A stretch of DNA of 64,000 nucleotides from Nemertoderma westbladi (GCA_032718475.1 JAUCBJ010007285.1:47396-111395); one strand, 5' to 3'. Positions 43,866-54,705 are shown, counted from the first letter of the stretch. The notes: generated from the sequence alone by a model not told the origin. Program-made: numbers and translations.

Positions 43866-45179
43866 TTACATGTCTACTATGATGGGATAGATGAGCTTTA
43901 AACACTCAGGTATTTTAAAGACCTCAGGGGGAACAACATCTACTCCACTGGCACGATTGGTCTTAATGCTCTTTGCAGCAGCCTTCACTTCTGCAAAGGA
44001 GATATCGCCAATGGGAATATCTGGGAGTACAGACTCAGACACTTTTACTTCTATAAAGTTATCAGGTAATACCCTGTCATTATTGAGGAGCTTTTCAAAG
44101 TGGGCTTTCCAACCATTGAGGCGATCGGCTGGTGATTCAGCCTTAACCTTGGTGGTTGGTTGGCTTTTCCGCCCAGTAAGCAGATTGATTGATTTCCATG
44201 CCTGGGATGATTGCCTGCTGTCGTCAGCATCATTGATGGCATCAACCTGTTGGTTTATTAGCTCCTGTAGATTAACAGAGTACTGCCTGTTCAGGGACCT
44301 AGATGCAGCTTTAACTGCATTCTTGGCCGCTGTAGTCTGTTTGAGTCGGGACTCTTTCTGCGCCTTATGAAGGTCATTTCGGCACTTCTGAATTTTGTTG
44401 TCAGTCCAGGGGGCCCTTTTCCTGTTTCGAGGGTATACAGGAACTGTTTCTGCAGCTGCTAACTTAACTGCTTCTGTAAAGGCAGTATAGCCCTCACAGT
44501 GATCTGCCGCCTCAGAGGCAAGAGCCTCATACCTGTTGCTCAGCTGTAGTGTGAAGCTGGATCTCACACTTGGGTGTTGCAACAGAGAGGACCAGTCATG
44601 CCGTGGCAAGGCAGATTTCGTTGTTCTGCTAGCACGCAGACTAAGTCTTACCTTGGCCACAATAAGGCGGTGATCACTGGAGAAGGGTCGAAGTGTAAAT
44701 GCATTACAGTCTTGTATAGAGCTCCTGTATTTCCTACGAAACAGAATATGGTCTATCTGGGACTTGTGACCACTGGGTCCACTATGAGTCCATAGCTTTC
44801 CAGTTCGCTTCTTGAACTGGGTTCCAGCCGAAAACAATCCATTTCCAGAGATAAAATCCTGAAGATGGACAGAATTTCGGTTAACACTATTGCTATAGAC
44901 CCAGGGCGATGTAGGTGATTGATGCAGACTTGCATTAAAGTCTCCCAGGAATGTTAAGAATGCATGCTGATCCACTCCATCAGTTGCTGCTTGTAGATTG
45001 TGGTAGAAATTTTCCACCTCCTCTACAGGGGCAACACTAGTTGGAGAGTAGCACACAATCAGAACCACCTTAGGAAACTTCTTAGCCAGTCTTCCAGAAC
45101 ATGAGAAGTGGCAACGGATGATGCGGTTAGAGATTTGGTCTATTTTGTCCAATGCTGCATGTGCAGTTGGATTCATCAA
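43866..45179 (-). pseudogene. LINE-1 copy 1 endonuclease and RT N-terminus
   Basis: Endonuclease/exonuclease/phosphatase-fold motifs: LIVCYSPTSVAP, AFLTFLGDFNASLHQ, SQIDHILFRRKYRSS and the terminal FSSDHRLIVAKVRLSL (SDH). Then a linker rich in Lys/Arg and the RT start (ASGVDVVPPEVFK). Its first part (VQEHR) is in the upstream frame. Confidence 0.85.
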
Positions 45180-45775
45180 TAGACCAATTCCACCATTGCC
45201 ACTATCATCTGCTGACGCGAGGGCGAGTCGCCAACCGCCCCCATGTCCTTAATCAGAACCTCATCAGTCTGTCCAGTCTGCATTCGGTGCTCTTGAACAC
45301 CCACTGCGCTAAGAGAAAGCTTATCTGCCAAGGCAGTCAGCTCACCTTGTCGCATTGGGGACCCGAGTGTTAGGGTGTTTACTGAGGCTAGTCTAGTGAC
45401 TTGCCTCAGATTCACCAATGGCTTTGTTGGTCGGGGTGGAACATGAGAGTAGCCTCCAACTCCAGAATCCCTCTCCCCATCACAATCTGGCCTCCCTGGT
45501 GACCCAGGGTTTGGGCCAGAAAGGTCATCAGGAAAGGGACTCAAAGAATTGTTGGCTGCTCTCTCTCCAGTAGGGGGTGAGACAGGCAGCCGGTCAGGAG
45601 TTAACTGACGCCTGTGAGGCCGATTGTGTCCGGTAATTCCACTGGCCTCTAGTGGCCGGACCTCCGCATTGCTAATGTAATCCATAGTGGGGGTTGGGGG
45701 GTGCTTTTTTGCCGAGTCAGCTCTCGGGGCAAATACCACACCCTGGTTTGCCATTCCACAGGGTGGGTGTCGCAA
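45176..45775 (-). pseudogene. LINE-1 copy 1 N-terminal region and endonuclease start
   Basis: A Pro/Ser/Arg-rich N-terminus (PTPTMDYISNAEVRPLE, VSPPTGERAANNSLSP) leads to the endonuclease strand LASVNTLTLGSPMRQGELTA and catalytic-type GVQEHRMQ. The frame leaves the endonuclease at a C5 tract (45238-45242). The continuation WRLALASADDSGNGGIGLL is in another frame. Confidence 0.8.
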
Positions 45776-46207
45776 TGGAGTCAGATATGAGGCCCATCAC
45801 CCATATCTACTCTGGCGTACATGACCCACCATTGGCTGTTGCAGCTCATCCGCTGGGTCATGCCCTGTACCCTTGCTGCCAGGTGCAGGTCGCAGTGAAG
45901 TGCCCTCAGAGTGGACATGAGAACACTCTACTCCTAACCAGCCATTGGTAGATCACCATCTGCCTGGTCAGGCCATATACCCCTGCAGCCAAGTATATGG
46001 GTCCTTAATCCAGGACCAAGGGCGTCCTTATCCCAGAACGAAGGGGGTCCTAGTTACAGGACCAGATTTGCCCTAGTAAGAGGGTCTATGCAGCTACAGG
46101 TGGCACCTCCTTTATGCTGCATGGAGGTGGCAAGTTTTCTTGATCAATGACCTAGAATACCTGACCTGACCCGAGACAGGAAGGGTGCGGAACCGGGTTT
46201 AGAAGAA

Positions 46208-47635
46208 ATGTCAAGCTTCTTAAACTACGAAGCTGAACTAATAACCGAGCCAGTCTATAGCGAGGATAGCCTGGGAAAGGGACCGAAGACGGACTACCAT
46301 AGACCGAAACCAGAGCACAATACATCAAACGCGTTACCGAGGCTCAGGCAATCACTACCATATGCAGCGACGCAGGGGACTGCAAGTCCACAGGTAGCCG
46401 AAGGTAAGACCACACCATGGAACGGACAGGGGAACAATAACAACACGAATAAATATAACCCCAGTACATCCAGTAGGCCGAATCCAAACAATAAGAATAG
46501 TAGGGACTTTGGTACAAACGCAGCTGCGATACGCGATGCACTGTATAAGGAGGGCTACGACCCAAAGAGCAAATGCCAGCTACATACAAATGCGCTTCAT
46601 CAAACCATGAACTGCAGGTACTGGCAAGCGCTACCTAGGGAAGATCAGATAGATTATGCGTCGAGGAACAAGATCTGCTCGCGATGTGTGATGAGTGGAC
46701 ATAGAACTAGGGAATGCAAGGAGACGCCGGTCAAGTTCGGTCAAAGGAAAGGCCAAACGATGGCAACGAGCACAGTAGGGGCGAAGAAGAGAGGAACGGT
46801 GTTACTTGGGGTAGTACCCGTGCGAGTGATTGGAGAAGGCAATCGATCAGTAACAACACTAATGCTGGTTGATAGTGGAGCTGCCTTCACATTAGTCGAG
46901 GATTGGGTGGCCGAAGAAATAGGATTGAGAACGAGGCCAAGTAGAATGGCGGTAACAACCATCTCCAGCAAAGATGAGCTCCTGGAGATGAGAACCGGAC
47001 GGTGCACCATCGCAGCAATAGCACCAGGATGCGACTATGGGGCGAGCATCGACCCCATCCAAGTGATAGAGTCAATAAACATCAATGCCAGGCGGCCAAC
47101 CAACATCGAGGTTGAACAATATAAATTTCTGGATGATATTGACTTCTCAATCCCAGATGTGGACGTTAGGAAGGTATCCATCATAGTAGGAATGGACTGC
47201 CCAACGGCCCATGAAAGAATGCAAATGGTCTTCGGTGAAGACAAGCAGTGTGACCCGGTGGCAATACTGACACCATTCGGGTGGATGCTAAGTGGCCCAA
47301 TCAAGAGCAAGATACCATTTAGGATGTCGGAGACATCAGGATGCATGTTCGCGGGAACTATGCAGGAAATGAGTGATGAGAGAGCAGAGGAGCAGCTTAA
47401 AAGACTGCTCAGACAGGATTTTGAAGGATTAAAGGAGACCGGGGTCGGGACCTCGGTGGAAGACAAACAGGCTCAGCAGAGCGTAGAGGAGTCCATGAAG
47501 TGCGATGAAGGGCGGTACACCATAGGAATGGTATGGAAACTACCGAAGTTACCACTGCCCGATAACAGAGGGATGGTACTCACGAGGCTCCGCAAGCTGA
47601 AACAGACACTAAAACGGAGCCCCCGAGAAGAATGA
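46208..47635 (+). pseudogene. BEL-B Gag knuckles, protease and Pol linker
   Basis: 475 codons: Asn/Pro-rich linker, Gag-type Cys/His pairs (CQLHTNALHQTMNC, CSRCVMSGHRTREC), then the A17/DUF1758-type protease with LMLVDSGAAFTLVEDW. The BEL linker follows (SIIVGMDCPTAH, ILTPFGWMLSGPI, EGRYTIGMVWKLPKLPLPD). It ends at 47635 after a single-base frameshift near 47620. The RT fingers sense (EYIHRTIKKYVEKGWAVEL) goes on in the next frame. Confidence 0.85.
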
Positions 47636-48536
47636 GTACATCCACAGAACGATTAAGAAGTACGTCGAGAAAGGATGGGCCGTGGAGTTAACGGTCGACG
47701 AACCGAACACGGACAGGACATATTACCTGCCACTCCACGTAGCTTTAGACCCAAAGAAAGGTAAACTGCGGATGGTAGTTGACGCATCGGCAAAGACCAA
47801 TGGAAAATGCTTAAACGACTATCTGCTAGAAGGTCCAAACATATACAACTCGGGGATAGAGGTCCTACTTAGATTTAGAAATGGGAAACACGCCTTCACG
47901 TGTGACATAGAAGGCATGTTCAACCAAGTCCGTGTAACGGAGGAAGATAGCGACAGTCAATGCTTCTTATGGTATAACGGCGAGGAAGAACCGTCGATAA
48001 TACCAGCGTACAAGATGGTAGTACAGAACATGGGAGCCAAGTCGTCTTCATTTACGACGACTATGGCAGTGAGAGATACAGTAAAGGGGAAGGAGGATAG
48101 ATACAGCACTAGGGCCGTTGATATGATTCGACGCGGCTTCTACGTAGACGACGGAATGGAGTCTGGAAATACGGTTAAGGAGATACTGGACACAGGGCGC
48201 GAGGTTCGCGACATCCTAAAAGGATCCGGCTTTAACCTGACCAAATTCCAATCTAGTTCGGAAGAATTTATCAAGGCGATAGAGGACAAGAGACCAGAAT
48301 CGACCATGGACAATCCCACAACAGCCAAAGGGCAGGACATGGTGAACAAGAGGACAGAATCTCAACAGAAGGCACTGGGAATCGTGTGGAACAGAGAGAC
48401 AGATGAACTGAAGTATCAGCTGAGCCAGGAGGGCGCAGACATCCACACGAAGAGGGGCTATGTGTCGTATATAGCAAGGATATACGATCCCCTAGGTCTA
48501 GCATCCCCACTATTAGTCACGGGGAAACAGAAGTAA
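47620..48536 (+). pseudogene. BEL-B reverse transcriptase
   Basis: BEL RT motifs: YLPLHVALDPKKGKLRMVVD, NDYLLEGPNIYNSG, FTCDIEGMFNQVRV, DSQCFLWYNGE, NMGAKSSSFTTTMAV and the intact active site RRGFYVDDGMES. GYVSYIARIYDPLGLASPLL marks the RT/RNase H connection. The frame is cut at 48536 by an inserted repeat. Confidence 0.9.
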
Positions 48537-48700
48537 AAAAAGTAAAAAAAAAGTAAATTTTCTTCGGCCGCTAAGGCCAGGGATTACGCACAAAGTCTGA
48601 CGACTTATTTCCAGTGCGGTCCCCCCAGAACTTTACTCCCCAGAGGAAACTCCAGTACTCATTTAGCTACCACTTAAGGATGCAAGGCAGAGATGCGCCC
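48537..48700 (+). mobile_element. Short dispersed repeat inserted in BEL-B pol
   Basis: Begins with an A-rich AAAAAAGTAAAAAAAAAGT stretch. It shares GGATTAC...CAAAGT, TTCCAGTGC, AGAGGAAACT and TTAAGGATGCAAGGCAGA with 62650-62755. Non-coding, family unknown. Confidence 0.6.
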
Positions 48701-50985
48701 TGGCTCAAGATACTCAAATACAGATACAGATACTCAAGAGAGTATACAAATTGAAGGATGAGTGGGACGTAGAGGTACCAGAGGAGATCAAGAAACAGTG
48801 GTGTAAGTGGACAGAAGATTTGGAAAAGATGGGAACATACAACATGCCACGAGTGTATTTCCCGGATGGGAACATGACGAATCTGGACCTACACATGTTC
48901 TCCGATGCGTCATTGGAGGCGTAAGGAGCGGCACTTTATTTAGTACAACGAGAGGGGGCTCACAAGCCCAGCCTGGCCTTTAGCAAAGCAAAGTCAACGC
49001 CGCCAGATTCAGCATCAGTTCCCAAATTAGAATTGACAGCTGCGAGACTAGGAGTTAGAGCCACAGCCTACCTAGTGGATACTATTCCCAACATAATGGA
49101 GACACACTACTGGACGGACTCCATGGTAGTGCTTGGTTGGCTACACAACGAAAGGACGAGATACCCTATATTCGTCGCGAATAGGGTGGACGAGATAAGG
49201 GCGACCACAGAATTGGAAAGTTGGCACTACTGCCCAACGGACGAGAACCCAGCGGACTTGTTATCTAGGGGCATGGCATGCCACACTTTCTTAAAAAAGG
49301 AAGGATTGTGGCAACACGGGCCGCAGTTTCTGAGCGACAAGGAGGCCTGGCCGCCGATGAGAAAGGTGGACCCGGACTCAGGAGAGGTAGTGTCAGAAGG
49401 AGAAGAGGGAGATTCAGAGGGAGAAGAGATATACTCCCAGATGGTGAGGGAGATAAGGGACGTGCAACCTAAACCAGAAGAACTGTGCGATAACCCGACA
49501 GATAAACTCCTCAGCTACAGCTCTAGTTGGTATAAGACCAAGAAATTAGTGGCGTACTGGAGAGCCTTCGGGAATTTCCTCGCGGGAGTTGGCAAAGACA
49601 AGAAGATCAGGACAACCATAGATCTGGAAGGAGCGGCCAAGGCAGTCATCCGCTATGAACAACGGAAGAACTATGGCGACGAGGTGGAATGCGTCGGTAA
49701 ACAACAGCAACTTCGACGGGATAGCGAGCTGATCACGCTGTCGCCACAACTTAATGACGACGGGATTCTAGTAATGAATTCTAGGGTGGGATACAACAAC
49801 AGCATAGTCGTACCACCGAAACCCATCATCATTCCCACAGGATCGCCAATAGTCCACCAGATCATCTGGGACTCCCACAAGTCGATATTGCATGGGGGCA
49901 CCATCCGAACTCTCACGGAGATAAGGAGGACCTTTTGGGTCCAGCAGTTGAGGAAGAAGGTAAAGGCGGTAGTGGGGCAGTGCCAGACCTGCCGACGAGC
50001 GAAGAAGGAGCGAGCCATACAAGAGATGGCACCACTACCAGCGAGTAGAGTAAGACAGCACGACCCGCCATTTACACATTGCGGTGTGGATATGTTCGGG
50101 CCGATAAAGATCAAGGTAATGCGGCACACGGAGAAACGCTACGGTATTATCTTCGTATGTAACAACACGCGGGCGGTAGGGATAGAACTCGCCCAAGATG
50201 CAACCGCATCAGCATTTATTAATGCATTAGAAAGATTCAGAGACCGCAAAGGTGGGACGATCGCAGTAATGTACTCCGACAGCGGAACCAACTTTGTGGG
50301 AGCAGAGAACGAGATGGCAGAGGCCTTGGACATCTTGGAAGGGGAGGAAGTCAGGGCGGCCATGAGACGACGACAAGTAAAGTGGGAGAGAAGGACACCG
50401 TATGCACCACATACACTAGGATGCGTCGAAAGACTGGTGGGCAGTTCAAAGCGTCTCATGACGAAGCTAATGAACACCCACATGGTCACCGAGGACGTCT
50501 TGAGGACAGTGCTTGCGAAGTGCGAGGGTATCATTAATAGCAGACCGCTATATCCGGAGAATGATGACCCTGAGTCATTAGATGTGCTGACACCCAGTCA
50601 TTTTCTAATGGAAAGGCCAGCGACCATCGATATGCGGGGTGTAGACCCAGATGACATACACTCCCGCCAGAGTTGGAAGGTCACTAAAGCAATAAGCGCA
50701 GAGTATTGGAGGAGGTGGGTTGAGGAATACCTACCCACGCTTCACAAAAGAAGCAAGTGGAGGAAGTCGAATAGGGAGTTAAGAGAGGGAGATCTCGTAA
50801 TCGTTACGGATGATACTATCATCAACAACCAGTGGCGGTTGGCGAGGGTCGTAGGCACTTACTCCGATGAGGACGGAAGAGTCCGATCGGTAGAAGTGCG
50901 GATAGGTGGCAAGATAGGTGCGAAAGACAGAAAAACCTACAGGAGAGCTGTAGGGAAATGCTGTCTATTGGAAGGGGCACCTTAG
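48701..50985 (+). pseudogene. BEL-B RNase H, integrase and Pol C-terminus
   Basis: RNase H begins LHMFSDASLEA, then a TAA (48922-48924) where related elements have Tyr, then GAALYLVQREG. From 49033 the frame is open to 50985: LELTAARLGVRATAYLVD, YWTDSMVVLGWLHN, PADLLSRGM. An unusual acidic insert (SEGEEGDSEGEEIYSQ) comes before integrase. Integrase zinc domain: HKSILHGG...CQTCRRAK. DDE core: HCGVDMFGPI, MYSDSGTNFVGAENEM, LGCVERLVGSSKRL. DUF5641-like end: AEYWRRWVEEYLPTLHKRSK, REGDLVIV. The nonsense codon and upstream insertion inactivate Pol. Confidence 0.9.
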
Positions 50986-51252
50986 GGTGGAATTAGAGTG
51001 TAGTTTAGTCGTCCAAGTTTGGACTGAGGGGGGTGGGATTGAGGGCGAGACGCCCTTCCTACACATAAAATAAAAATAAAATAAATAAAAAAATTAGAGT
51101 TAGTTAGTTAGGAGTTAGTTAGAAGGTACGTAGTACCTAGAGTTAGTCGGTTAGAAGGTACGTAGTACCTAGAATTAGTTAGTTAGTTAGTTAGTTAGTT
51201 AGAAGGTACGTAGTACCTAGAGTTAGTCGGTTAGAAGGTACGTAGTACCTAG

Positions 51253-51286
<34 letters not shown>

Positions 51287-52125
51287 AAGGTACGTAGTAC
51301 CTAGAGTTAGTCGGTTAGAAGGTACGTAGTACCTAGAGTTAGTTAGTTAGTTAGTTAGTCAGTTAGAAGGTACTTAGTACCGATAGTTAGTGGAGTTAGA
51401 GGTTAGTAAGAGGGTACGTAGTACCGATTAGTAAGAGTAGAGTTGGAAGTTAGTAAGAGGGTACGTAGTACCGATAGTTAGTGGAGTTAGAGGTTAGTAA
51501 GAGGGTACGTAGTACCGATTAGTAAGAGTAGAGTTGGAAGTTAGTAAGAGGGTACGTAGTACCGATAGTTAGCGGAGTTAGAGAGTAGTAAGAGGGTACG
51601 TAGTACCGTTAGTGGAGTTAGAAAGTAGTAAGAGGGTACGTAGTACCGATTAGTAAGAGATAGAGGTGGAAGGGTATACATAGTATAGATATTAGTTAGT
51701 AGTTAGTAGCGAGAGGGGGGCATATGAGTACAGTTGGATAGATCGTGTAGGCCACGCGACATATACTGCTGTACTGCACAGGCCCATAGAGTAGGTCAGA
51801 ACGTGGATTATGAAATAGAATAATCCATAAGCAGTAAATAGTAGAAATAGATTAGAAATAAAATAGAGTAAATAGGGCTAAAAATTACAAATTATGGTAA
51901 CAGGAGGGAAATTATTCTGGAACATAATTAAAGCAACGGACAGAAATTGCAAATAGGGTACATTTGTTAGCTACAAAATTAAGTAATAGAAATTAGGCTA
52001 AAAGGCGTAGTTAGATAGAAAATAGGCCATTCTCGAACTGTGCAGACCATCAGAAACTTGTCACTCATCTGTATTGCGCCTTGGTAAGGCACCACCTTAC
52101 AGGTGAGCGAGTGAGAGTGTTCGGA
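50986..52125 (+). repeat. BEL-B gap with GGTACGTAGTACC hairpin array
   Basis: 51095-51690 consists of GTTAG-rich spacers and about 13 copies of GGTAC(G/T)TAGTACC, each a 5-bp stem with a 3-nt loop. Spacer families change from CTAGAGTTAGTCGGTTAGAA to GATTAGTAAGAGTAGAG along the array. The remaining A-rich part up to the ORF is non-coding. Potential splice-like TTACAG|GTGAG at about 52097-52107. Confidence 0.9.
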
Positions 52126-54705
52126 ATGGCGGGAAAACTGATCAGAAAGAGAAAAGCGGAGTCAGGAGGAAAGGAGATACTGGTGGATTTCACCAAGAGG
52201 CATCCGGAAGAGAAGATGAGAGGATACTACGAGAGGTTGGAAAAGGGTCACGCGGCACGAGCGCTGCAGGACCACTTCCGGGAGATGCACGAACAGCGGC
52301 TGGTCGGGACCTATGGGACGCCATCGCTGGACAACGCCATCTTCCAACACTTCCACTACGTGGTGAAAGGGGATGAGGCGAAGTTCGGGATTCCGAAGTA
52401 CCCGAGGGAGTCGCCGAAGAAGGATTGGAAGAGGTTCATAGAGTCCGTCAACAGGGGAGGATATATGATCCTAGACGACGAGGGAACCGTGGAAGACGAG
52501 GAGGGTTCGAGACGAGGATCAGCGGGGTCGGCCAGGACCATACTCCTACATTTGGCCGCGCCAAATGGGGACATTTTCTTATTCGATCTAGGAACGTATG
52601 GGAAGAAGGACGGGCCGAAGTTAAGCCGGTTGCCGAAAGCGGTGCAAGTCTTGGTAAGAGAGAAGTCGACGACGAAGGTGGGATCGGCGATTCGCGAGGA
52701 CGCGGAGAGAATCATCGGTCCGGACGCCACCAACCTCCTGGATATGCAGAAGGTCTTCATGGCTATGACGGCACCAGATGGGTTGGGAGTAGTCGGGAAC
52801 ACAGGCCAATGCGGGGCGGTGGCAATGGGCCAGCTATTGGGGCTCGTATGCCACAAACCGATGGACTGGGGGAAGTTCAGGGAGGAATACGGAGCAGAAC
52901 TAGCGAACTCGCTAAAGTGGGGAGCGAGACCGGGAAGGCAAGAGGTGTATCAATTCCGCAGAGGAACGATAAAGGTATATCAGAAGCGATATATCCTGCA
53001 GGAAGATTGGATAATGATAAGTTTACTTAACTTATTCATGACCGTGGTTATCGAGAGGGAACCAGCGGCATTTCTGTTATTGGGATCACCCCTAAGCTAC
53101 AGGAGAGCCTTTAAGACGGCCTTCGACGGTCTGGTAGACCACCCGGGGCTGAAGGGCGAGTCGGTGTACTACAACAGCCGACATCTGATAGACGGGGAGA
53201 CAGATACGCCGTATCAGAGATGGGAGCAGCTAGAGATGGATAGACGAGAGGCAAAGCGACTGGAAGAAGTCGCTAGACGGGAGAGGATAGAAGCAGAGGA
53301 GAGGGAGGAGGAGGCCAGGACGCAGAGTTACGGCTTCGAGGAACAGGCAGACTTAGACGAACTTCGTTGGACTTCATCAGGGAGTTCGGGGGAGTCTCTA
53401 GGGCGAGAACTGGGATGGACGGTGGGATCGCCGAAACAGTCAACGTCGGGGTTGCAAGCGATGCCCATACCAGCGGGCGCCGAAGGCGACCAACCGCCAA
53501 GGAAGTTAAGGGAGCTAGAGGGATGGAGAGCTACGGGCGAGAGCCAAGGCGGGAAGGGACATAGTGGATCCATCGGGATACCGGGGTTGGAACCACTGCC
53601 AGAGGAGGACGAAGACGACGACGAGTTCGGAGAGATGCCGCCCATTGGGAGGATAGGCCACTCGGACACGGACTGGGTTGGCGGGAGGGTGGTGACGGCC
53701 AGTGGGGCGAGGGCCTTCTGGGATAGACCCGGCAAGCGGGCCTGGGTGCACGAGGAACCGGCGATGGATTTCGCGGGGAGCACTATCAGGTTGGGCGAGC
53801 AACCGGGGATTGAGCGAGCACCACGGGCACCACGGGTAGTATTCAGGGAGACGATGCCCGAGAGGGGCGAGGAGATCGACGTAGACAGAGACACTAACGT
53901 GCAGAAGTTCGCCTACCAGCGACTCCACAGACCGCGGAGATCGCTTGGGACGAAAGACGACGTGGGGCGGGAGACATTGGTACTCGGTTGCGATTACTGT
54001 GGGAGACAGACCCACCAGGAAAGGAGGTGTTTGTATCGATTCCAAAAGGCGACCTTTTGTCTCTACTGCCGCGAGTCGAGCCACAGGATGGGGGCGTGTC
54101 CACGGTTGCATAACCGATGTCCGAAGTGCAACTTTCGGGGACACTACGGACGCCAGTGCGACTGGATGGACGACGAAGAGAAGTTCAGAAGATTCGAGGA
54201 GTGGGCCGACGTCGGGGCCATGACGCGCCAGCGCATGAAGGCCCAGGAGTTCAAGTGGGGTTTCTTCCTTATCAACCAGGAGGCTCACATGGAAATCACA
54301 AAGCGGAGGCTACCGTTTACCTATCAAGAGGTAGCAACGGTGGCGTCGTATGCCGGGGTGACAAATACACAGAGGTATTTGGACAGGTGGAGTCCACAGA
54401 ATCGAGGGGAGTTTAGGGATTTCCTGGCGGACCACGTGCCGCGGGCAATGAAGATGATCTTATGGGACGCCACCAGGGGGAGACCACAGGGCCACTTGGA
54501 GGGGCCACCCGCGAAGCGATATCGGGAGCTGATAACACCAGCACCCAGGGAGCCAACAACCGGGATCAGTAAGGAGGTGGCGGCGAGGGTCCGAAGACAG
54601 AAAGCGGATCCCAGAGGAGCGGTAGTGACCAGGAAACGGCCCAGGGAGGAGGACGGCAAAGGGAAAGACTTGAGGTGGTTCCCAAAGTCAGGGGGGATGA
54701 ACTGA
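52126..54705 (+). CDS. BEL-B accessory protein: RNase D/EXD-like exonuclease plus three zinc knuckles
   Basis: An intact 859-codon ATG frame downstream of pol. Residues ~100-310 carry a DEDD-exonuclease pattern. Motif I is YMILDDEG (D117, E119). The beta strand TILLHLAAPNGDIFLFDLG is typical of RNase D/EXD proteins. Motif II is LPKAVQVLVREKSTTKVGSA then IREDAERI (D192), and LLDMQ (D206) stands where the family has DTQ. KPMDW and KWGARP follow. The last motif is RYILQEDW, with Glu at Tyr+4 (E293) and Asp next. Residues ~360-400 form a charged helix and ~400-615 an acidic/Gly linker. Residues 622-678 hold three perfect C-x2-C-x4-H-x4-C knuckles (CDYCGRQTHQERRC, CLYCRESSHRMGAC, CPKCNFRGHYGRQC). 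Then come a helical domain and a basic tail. No signal peptide or membrane segment is seen, so it is not an env. GC-rich, purine-biased coding strand like the rest of BEL-A/B. Related ORF in BEL-C. The exonuclease call is inferred from motifs. Confidence 0.75.
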   Translation: MAGKLIRKRKAESGGKEILVDFTKRHPEEKMRGYYERLEKGHAARALQDHFREMHEQRLVGTYGTPSLDNAIFQHFHYVVKGDEAKFGIPKYPRESPKKDWKRFIESVNRGGYMILDDEGTVEDEEGSRRGSAGSARTILLHLAAPNGDIFLFDLGTYGKKDGPKLSRLPKAVQVLVREKSTTKVGSAIREDAERIIGPDATNLLDMQKVFMAMTAPDGLGVVGNTGQCGAVAMGQLLGLVCHKPMDWGKFREEYGAELANSLKWGARPGRQEVYQFRRGTIKVYQKRYILQEDWIMISLLNLFMTVVIEREPAAFLLLGSPLSYRRAFKTAFDGLVDHPGLKGESVYYNSRHLIDGETDTPYQRWEQLEMDRREAKRLEEVARRERIEAEEREEEARTQSYGFEEQADLDELRWTSSGSSGESLGRELGWTVGSPKQSTSGLQAMPIPAGAEGDQPPRKLRELEGWRATGESQGGKGHSGSIGIPGLEPLPEEDEDDDEFGEMPPIGRIGHSDTDWVGGRVVTASGARAFWDRPGKRAWVHEEPAMDFAGSTIRLGEQPGIERAPRAPRVVFRETMPERGEEIDVDRDTNVQKFAYQRLHRPRRSLGTKDDVGRETLVLGCDYCGRQTHQERRCLYRFQKATFCLYCRESSHRMGACPRLHNRCPKCNFRGHYGRQCDWMDDEEKFRRFEEWADVGAMTRQRMKAQEFKWGFFLINQEAHMEITKRRLPFTYQEVATVASYAGVTNTQRYLDRWSPQNRGEFRDFLADHVPRAMKMILWDATRGRPQGHLEGPPAKRYRELITPAPREPTTGISKEVAARVRRQKADPRGAVVTRKRPREEDGKGKDLRWFPKSGGMN

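Larger units (their letters stand above)
42405..46172 (-). mobile_element. LINE-1 copy 1, near full-length non-LTR retrotransposon
   Basis: Its 5' end (46172) is fixed by the point where copy 2 (57652) diverges after CCTGACCTGACC. The 3' tail is a (GTA)n run on the minus strand (about 42407-42430). It encodes an N-terminal region, an AP-type endonuclease and an RT with FADD active site, followed by the long C-terminal domain typical of RTE/Nimb-like LINEs (LLWQP...). Clade not fixed. Frameshifts in the endonuclease and RT make it inactive. Confidence 0.85.

Noticed and set aside
53328-54288. Long minus-strand frames (188 and 257 codons) opposite the BEL-B accessory ORF
   Set aside because: Shadows caused by the GC-rich, purine-biased coding strand. 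They have no domain and do not match BEL-C.
52126-54705. Envelope-like gene, suggested by the position after pol
   Set aside because: No signal peptide, transmembrane segment or furin-like site. Zinc knuckles and exonuclease motifs instead indicate an intracellular nucleic-acid protein.
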